Both the position numbers and the translations under genes were made by a program. 64,000 bases of DNA. Origin: 2-02-FULL-66-14 sp037443705. GTDB taxonomy: Bacteria > Pseudomonadota > Gammaproteobacteria > Burkholderiales > SG8-39. The stretch spans positions 23,725-87,724 of the forward strand of contig JBBINV010000006.1 of assembly GCA_037443705.1 (NCBI GenBank), written 5' to 3'. Positions 60,252-64,000 of this stretch are shown one piece after another. How positions within the stretch are numbered: the stretch's first letter is position 1; each line of letters starts with the position of its first letter. The notes beneath the pieces are model-generated. The model was not told where the DNA came from and searched no databases. It saw only the letters and a list, made by a program, of their open reading frames with translations.

Positions 60252-61508
60252 ATGGCGCTCATCGTCCAGAAATTCGGCGGCACCTCGGTCGGCTCGGTCG
60301 AGCGGATCCGCAACGTCGCGCGCCGCGTCGCAAAGTGGCGCGCCGCCGGGCACGACGTGGTGGTGGTGCCCTCGGCGATGGCAGGCGAAACGAATCGCCT
60401 GATCGCGCTCGCGAAGGAACTCCAGGCGCATCCCGAGCCGCGCGAGCTCGACGTGGTCGCCTCCACCGGCGAGCAGGTCACGATCGGGCTGCTCGCGATG
60501 GCGCTCATCGAGGCCGGCGTTCCGGCGAAGAGCTACACCGGCTGGCAGGTGCGGATCCTTTCGGACTCGGCGTTCAACAAGGCACGCATCGTGCAGATCG
60601 ACGAGTCACGCATCCGCGCGGACCTCGCGCAGGGGCGCGTCGTCGTGATCGCGGGCTTCCAGGGCGTGGACGCCGCGGGAAACATCACGACGCTCGGGCG
60701 CGGCGGTTCGGACACCTCCGCGGTCGCGCTCGCCGCGGCGCTCAAGGCCGACGAGTGTCAGATCTTCACCGACGTCGACGGGGTCTACACCGCCGACCCG
60801 CGCATCGTGCCCGAGGCGCGGCGCCTGCGCACCGTCACCTTCGAGGAGATGCTCGAGATGGCGGGCGCGGGCTCGAAAGTCCTTCAGATCCGCTCGGTGG
60901 AGTTCGCCGGCAAGTACCGCGTGCCGACGCGCGTTCTTTCGAGCCTCACCGATCCCGCGATCCCGGTCGAGGAAGAGGGGGTCGCCGGCACGCTCATCAC
61001 CTTCGAGGACGATCCTCACATGGCCATGGAAAAGGCGGTCGTATCGGGCGTCGCGGCGCAGCGCGACGAGGCCAAGATCACGGTACACGGGGTGCCCGAC
61101 CGGCCGGGAATCGCGTACGCGATCCTCGGGCCGATCGCCGACGCCCACATCGACGTCGACGTGATCGTGCAGAACGTGAGCCACGACGGCATGACCGACC
61201 TCTCGTTCACCGTGAGCCGCGGCGACCTGCCGAAGGCGCTCAAGCTCCTGCGCGATCAGGTCAAGCCCCACATCCAGTGCCGCGAAGTGAGCGGCGACGA
61301 GAAGATGGCCAAGGTCTCGATCGTGGGCATGGGCATGCGCTCGCACGCCGGCATCGCCGCCAAGATGTTCCGCACGCTGGCGGAAGAGGGCATCAACATT
61401 CAGATGATCTCGACCTCCGAGATCAAGATCACCGTCGTGATCGACGAGAAATACGCCGAGCTCGCGGTGCGCGTGCTGCACAAGGCTTTCGAGCTGGACC
61501 AGGAGTAG
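60252..61508 (+). CDS. lysC: Aspartate kinase
   Basis: A 418-residue enzyme, the first step of the lysine, threonine and methionine pathway. The N-terminal motif is LIVQKFGGTSVGSVERIRNV, with GRGGSDTSAVALAAALKADE further on; two C-terminal ACT domains (ITVHGVPDRPGIAYAILGPI and VSIVGMGMRSHAGIAAKMFR) would bind lysine or threonine. The length and single-function form match the proteobacterial type. A tRNA-Ser follows 20 bases later. Confidence 0.95.
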   Translation: MALIVQKFGGTSVGSVERIRNVARRVAKWRAAGHDVVVVPSAMAGETNRLIALAKELQAHPEPRELDVVASTGEQVTIGLLAMALIEAGVPAKSYTGWQVRILSDSAFNKARIVQIDESRIRADLAQGRVVVIAGFQGVDAAGNITTLGRGGSDTSAVALAAALKADECQIFTDVDGVYTADPRIVPEARRLRTVTFEEMLEMAGAGSKVLQIRSVEFAGKYRVPTRVLSSLTDPAIPVEEEGVAGTLITFEDDPHMAMEKAVVSGVAAQRDEAKITVHGVPDRPGIAYAILGPIADAHIDVDVIVQNVSHDGMTDLSFTVSRGDLPKALKLLRDQVKPHIQCREVSGDEKMAKVSIVGMGMRSHAGIAAKMFRTLAEEGINIQMISTSEIKITVVIDEKYAELAVRVLHKAFELDQE

Positions 61509-61528
61509 AATTCCCGGCTTCGCGCCGT

Positions 61529-61621
61529 GGAGTGATGCCCGAGAGGCCGAAGGGGGCGCCCTGCTAAGGCGTTATACGGACAAAATCCGTATCGTGGGTT
61601 CGAATCCCACTCACTCCGCCA
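61529..61621 (+). tRNA. tRNA-Ser (anticodon GCU)
   Basis: A 93-nt class II tRNA with encoded CCA. Acceptor GGAGTGA pairs with TCACTCC; the anticodon loop CTGCTAA holds GCT; the long variable arm contains ACGGACAAAATCCGT; and the T-arm is GTGGGTTCGAATCCCAC. The integrase gene starts 265 bases downstream, so the 3' end of this tRNA is the probable integration site (attL) of the element beyond. Confidence 0.97.
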
Positions 61622-61886
61622 ACATAGCTTCCAAAGGCTTCCGAGGAATTCCGCCGAAGCCCGTTTTTCCCTCTGAAAACCGGCAAACTTTGTCCGCGAG
61701 CGTTCGTCATCGTTCGTTGACAGCCGAATCAATTTGGGGGCATCGTTGGGGGCATCGTGATTCTCGAAGTGGGGGCATCGGGATTGCGCTCCCTCAGAGG
61801 GAAAAGAAGCCCTCGGCCGCTGTTGGTGGGGGCATCGCGGCTAGAAAAGCGGGGGCATCCTGACCGCCCCCGAGAGAGGACGGTAA
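61622..61886. other. Left end of integrative element with putative integrase arm sites
   Basis: There is no gene in these 265 bases. Five copies of GGGGGCATC, all on the plus strand, lie at 61736, 61748, 61771, 61828 and 61851, just before the integrase start. Short direct repeats next to an integrase gene and a tRNA are typical arm-type binding sites. The spacings (12, 23, 57, 23) are irregular, which suits arm sites better than plasmid iterons. Confidence 0.6.
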
Positions 61887-63140
61887 ATGCCCCTGACCGA
61901 CGCAGCATGCAGAAACGCGACGTGCGCCGAGGGACGCGCGTTCCAACGCTTCGCCGACAGCGGCGGGCTCTATCTCGAAGTCACGCGCACGGGCTCGAAG
62001 CTGTGGCGGTGGAAGTACCGCCACGCCGGCAAGGAAAAGCGGCTCGCGCTCGGGAGCTATCCTGAAGTGAGCCTCGCGAGCGCCCGCAGGGAACGCGACG
62101 CAGCGCGGGAGCGATTGAAGGCCGGGACCGATCCGAGCAGCGCGAGGCGCGAGGCGCGATTGGCGCTCATGCTCGAATCCGAGGCGTCATTCGAGAAGGT
62201 CTCGCGTCGCTGGTTCGCCGATTGGAGCGCGAACAAGGCGGGCCGGCATACGGGCTACACGTTGCGCCGGCTCGAGGATGAGGCATTCCCCCTGATCGGC
62301 CCGCGCAACGTGCGCGACCTGGACGCGCCGGCCTTCGTGCGCCTGGCGAAGGCAATCGAGGAGCGCGGCGCGGCCGACGTGGCACGGCGCGTGCTCCAAT
62401 GCTGCGGCCAGATCATGCGCTATGCCGTCGCGCACGGGCTTGCGAAGCGCAACCCGCTCGCGGACGTGAAGCCGGGCGACTTCCTCAAGGAACGCGAGCG
62501 CGTCAATTTCGCCCGCATCAGCGCCGAGGAGCTGCCCGAGCTGATGCGCAGGATCGCGGCATATCGCGGCAACGTCTATACGCGGATCGCGCTTCAATTG
62601 ATGGCGCTGTGCTTCGTTCGGACAAACGAGCTGATCGGCGCCCGCTGGCAGGAATTCGACCTGGACGCCGGGGAGTGGCGCGTCCCCGCAGAACGCACCA
62701 AGAGCCGGCGCGAGCATTTCGTCCCGCTGTCGCGGCAGGCGATCGAAGCGCTGCGCTGCCTGCAAGCGGCGCACGGCGGGGCCGAGCGCTGCACGGGTGC
62801 GGCGCTGCTGTTCCCCGGACAGCGCGATCGGTCCAAGCCGATGAGCAACGGCACGCTGCTGAAGGCCCTTGAGCGCATGGGTTACAAGGGCCGGATGACC
62901 GGACATGGATTTCGCGGCGTCGCGTCCACCGCGCTGAACGAGGCGGGCTACCGTTCCGACGTGATCGAAGCGCAGCTTGCGCACGTCGAGGAAAACCGCG
63001 TCCGGGCCGCTTACAACCATGCGCGGTACGCCGAGGAGCGGCGCGAGCTGATGCAGCATTGGGCGGATTACCTGGACGCCGTGCGGCAGGGGGACAACGT
63101 AGTCCCGATCCGGCGCCGCGCCATGCGGGCCGCTGCATGA
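61887..63140 (+). CDS. Tyrosine-type site-specific integrase (P4-like, DUF4102 N-terminus)
   Basis: A 417-residue recombinase. The DUF4102-type N-terminal domain (PLTDAACRNATCAEGRAFQR then KLWRWKYRHAGKEKRLALGS) is followed by a SAM-like core-binding domain and the catalytic domain. Catalytic residues are the Arg in LCFVRTNELIGARWQEFD, the Lys of TKSRREHFVPLS, GHGFRGVAST (His-x-x-Arg), His in LAHVEENRVRAAY, and the Tyr of AYNHARY. It acts at the tRNA-Ser(GCU) 3' end. The ATG at 61887 follows GAGAGAGGACGG. Confidence 0.94.
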   Translation: MPLTDAACRNATCAEGRAFQRFADSGGLYLEVTRTGSKLWRWKYRHAGKEKRLALGSYPEVSLASARRERDAARERLKAGTDPSSARREARLALMLESEASFEKVSRRWFADWSANKAGRHTGYTLRRLEDEAFPLIGPRNVRDLDAPAFVRLAKAIEERGAADVARRVLQCCGQIMRYAVAHGLAKRNPLADVKPGDFLKERERVNFARISAEELPELMRRIAAYRGNVYTRIALQLMALCFVRTNELIGARWQEFDLDAGEWRVPAERTKSRREHFVPLSRQAIEALRCLQAAHGGAERCTGAALLFPGQRDRSKPMSNGTLLKALERMGYKGRMTGHGFRGVASTALNEAGYRSDVIEAQLAHVEENRVRAAYNHARYAEERRELMQHWADYLDAVRQGDNVVPIRRRAMRAAA

Positions 63141-63159
63141 CCTTCGCCGCGCGTTCGCG

Positions 63160-63279
63160 ACTGATGACACTGAGGACATCGCCGGCAATCCGTCCGAAAT
63201 CCCTTGCGCCTGCTGGACTTGGGCGCGGTGGCGGGACTGATGACACGAGTGAGGACAGACTGAGGACAAAGTGAGGACA
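63160..63279 (+). repeat. Short direct repeats around TGAGGACA
   Basis: TGAGGACA occurs at 63171, 63250, 63261 and 63272, and ACTGATGACAC occurs at 63160 and 63236, each just before a TGAGGACA copy. All are on the plus strand between the integrase and the RadC-like gene, ending inside the latter's start codon. They could be protein-binding sites (excisionase, replication or regulator) of the element. They are too short and uneven for a CRISPR. Confidence 0.55.
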
Positions 63280-63867
63280 CTTCGTCCAAGGGCTTCCGCT
63301 CCCGCATCCGCTCGCCCCGCCGCGTCCGAGGAGCTGGCCCCTTCGCTGGCGCACGCGAAGCGCCGGGATCGCGCGAAAACGTTTTCTGCCGCGCCAGCCT
63401 TCACGGCGGGCGGCGATGGATTGGAAGTCCACGAGCGGGCGGTGATAGACGCGGCGCTCGCGATCCTGCGGGCGCGGCTTCGCCGGCCCGGCGCCTACAT
63501 CACATCGCCCGGCGCGGCCCGCAACGTGCTGCTGCTGCATCTGGCGGACCGCGAGCAGGAGTGCTTCGCCGTCCTGTTCCTGAGCGCACAGCATGCCGTG
63601 ATCGGATTCGAGGAGCTGTTCCGGGGCTCGCTGACGCAGACGAGCGTGTATCCCCGCGAGGTTGTGCGGGCGGCGCTGCGCCACAATGCGGCGGCGGTGG
63701 TCCTGGCGCACAATCATCCTTCCGGCGTCCTTGAGCCCTCAGTGGCGGACCTGGCGTTGACGGTGCAGATTCGCGACGCGCTCAAGCTGGTGGACGTGCA
63801 GACGCTAGACCATTTCATTGTCTCGGGCGACAGCCTGATGAGCTTCGCCGAGCGCGGGCTGATGTAG
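63271..63867 (+). CDS. RadC/JAB-domain protein of an integrative element
   Basis: A 198-residue protein. The C-terminal MPN/JAB domain contains VYPREVVRAALRHNAAAVVL, HNHPSG and SVADLALT; the metal-binding HxHPSG-x7-SxxD pattern is intact. The N-terminal 55 residues are low-complexity and lack the helix-hairpin-helix of full-length RadC. Such short RadC-like proteins are common on integrative elements, and their role is unclear. The GTG at 63271 is taken as the start; a later start inside the conserved domain is possible. Confidence 0.85.
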   Translation: MRTLRPRASAPASARPAASEELAPSLAHAKRRDRAKTFSAAPAFTAGGDGLEVHERAVIDAALAILRARLRRPGAYITSPGAARNVLLLHLADREQECFAVLFLSAQHAVIGFEELFRGSLTQTSVYPREVVRAALRHNAAAVVLAHNHPSGVLEPSVADLALTVQIRDALKLVDVQTLDHFIVSGDSLMSFAERGLM

Positions 63868-64000
63868 CGGTTTGCCGCGCCTAGCCCGACGGGGCGAAAA
63901 CCGGGAACCCTTCCCCGGCCGGCGCGGCGATCCTGTGAAGGGCGCCCGGAGAATGTCTTTTTCATAATTTCTTGACAAATGGATCGTAACAATCCTCAAG
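63868..64000. other. Unassigned end of window
   Basis: There is no gene. A TTGACA at 63972-63977 lies in an AT-rich stretch and resembles a -35 box, but a matching -10 is not convincing before the window ends, so no promoter is called. Confidence 0.4.

Noticed and set aside
61736..61859. CRISPR array
   Set aside because: The repeats are 9 bases long with irregular spacing and no cas genes. They fit integrase arm sites.
63972..63977. TTGACA as a promoter -35 at the window end
   Set aside because: No -10 at a proper distance can be seen before the sequence ends.

Overview
This is a GC-rich bacterial chromosome segment, most likely from a betaproteobacterium (Burkholderiales or a close relative). 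The evidence is the gene order gyrA-serC-serA-pheA-hisC-tyrA-aroA-cmk-rpsA-ihfB-lapA-lapB, a tmRNA proteolysis tag reading ANDERFALAA, a Bug-type (TctC) receptor, two IclR regulators and TAAAAT-type -10 boxes. Most genes are packed with ATGA or GTGA stop/start overlaps.

Layout. 1-1958: the 3' end of a LacI-type regulator and a GMC oxidoreductase. 1735-7787 (minus): an IclR regulator, a beta-keto acid cleavage enzyme (BKACE) and a four-gene 2-oxoacid oxidoreductase (gamma, FAD/NAD(P)-ferredoxin fusion, alpha, beta) resembling phenylglyoxylate dehydrogenase. 7839-13843 (plus, divergent): a biotin carrier protein, a carboxyltransferase, a TAXI-type TRAP transporter, a short-chain dehydrogenase and a [2Fe-2S] ferredoxin. 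13855-22400: an IclR gene divergent from xsc-tctC-tctB-tctA-sauS-sauT, which reads as a complete sulfoacetate route: uptake, CoA activation, reduction to sulfoacetaldehyde, then cleavage to acetyl phosphate and sulfite. 22381-24275: an MFS transporter, a small orphan gene and a truncated holin-like membrane protein.

24345-24984 is ssrA (tmRNA, minus strand), interrupted in its T-loop by a 272-nt group I intron. This is the most striking feature of the window. 25008-30230 (minus) holds an alcohol dehydrogenase-like gene, gph, ubiG, an OmpA-family gene, an MTA/SAH deaminase and a second OmpA-family gene. 30384-39590 (plus) carries gyrA and a serine/aromatic/histidine amino-acid block. A small accessory insertion (39587-41333: an AbiEii-like toxin-antitoxin pair and an ABC-receptor pseudogene) separates aroA from cmk. 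41334-51878 continues with rpsA, ihfB, lapAB, ugd, hldA, hldD, cysM, an exonuclease and rlmD. 51932-60178 holds transport functions (Bax inhibitor-1-like, tRNA-Ser(UGA), a TauE/SafE exporter, an AbrB-like membrane protein and a peptide/nickel-type ABC operon), followed by lysC.

At 61529 tRNA-Ser(GCU) is followed by a P4-type tyrosine integrase with short direct repeats and a RadC-like gene. This is the left end of an integrative element that runs off the window.

Three genes (2-oxoacid oxidoreductase gamma and beta, serC) each look as if one base is missing in or beside a short G/C run, and the alpha subunit has an in-frame TGA. The indels resemble consensus errors; the TGA needs a separate explanation. 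A family of perfect palindromes with a GGGTCWGAC core occurs at three sites (27377, 49804, 59094), one of them inside the 5' end of ubiG.
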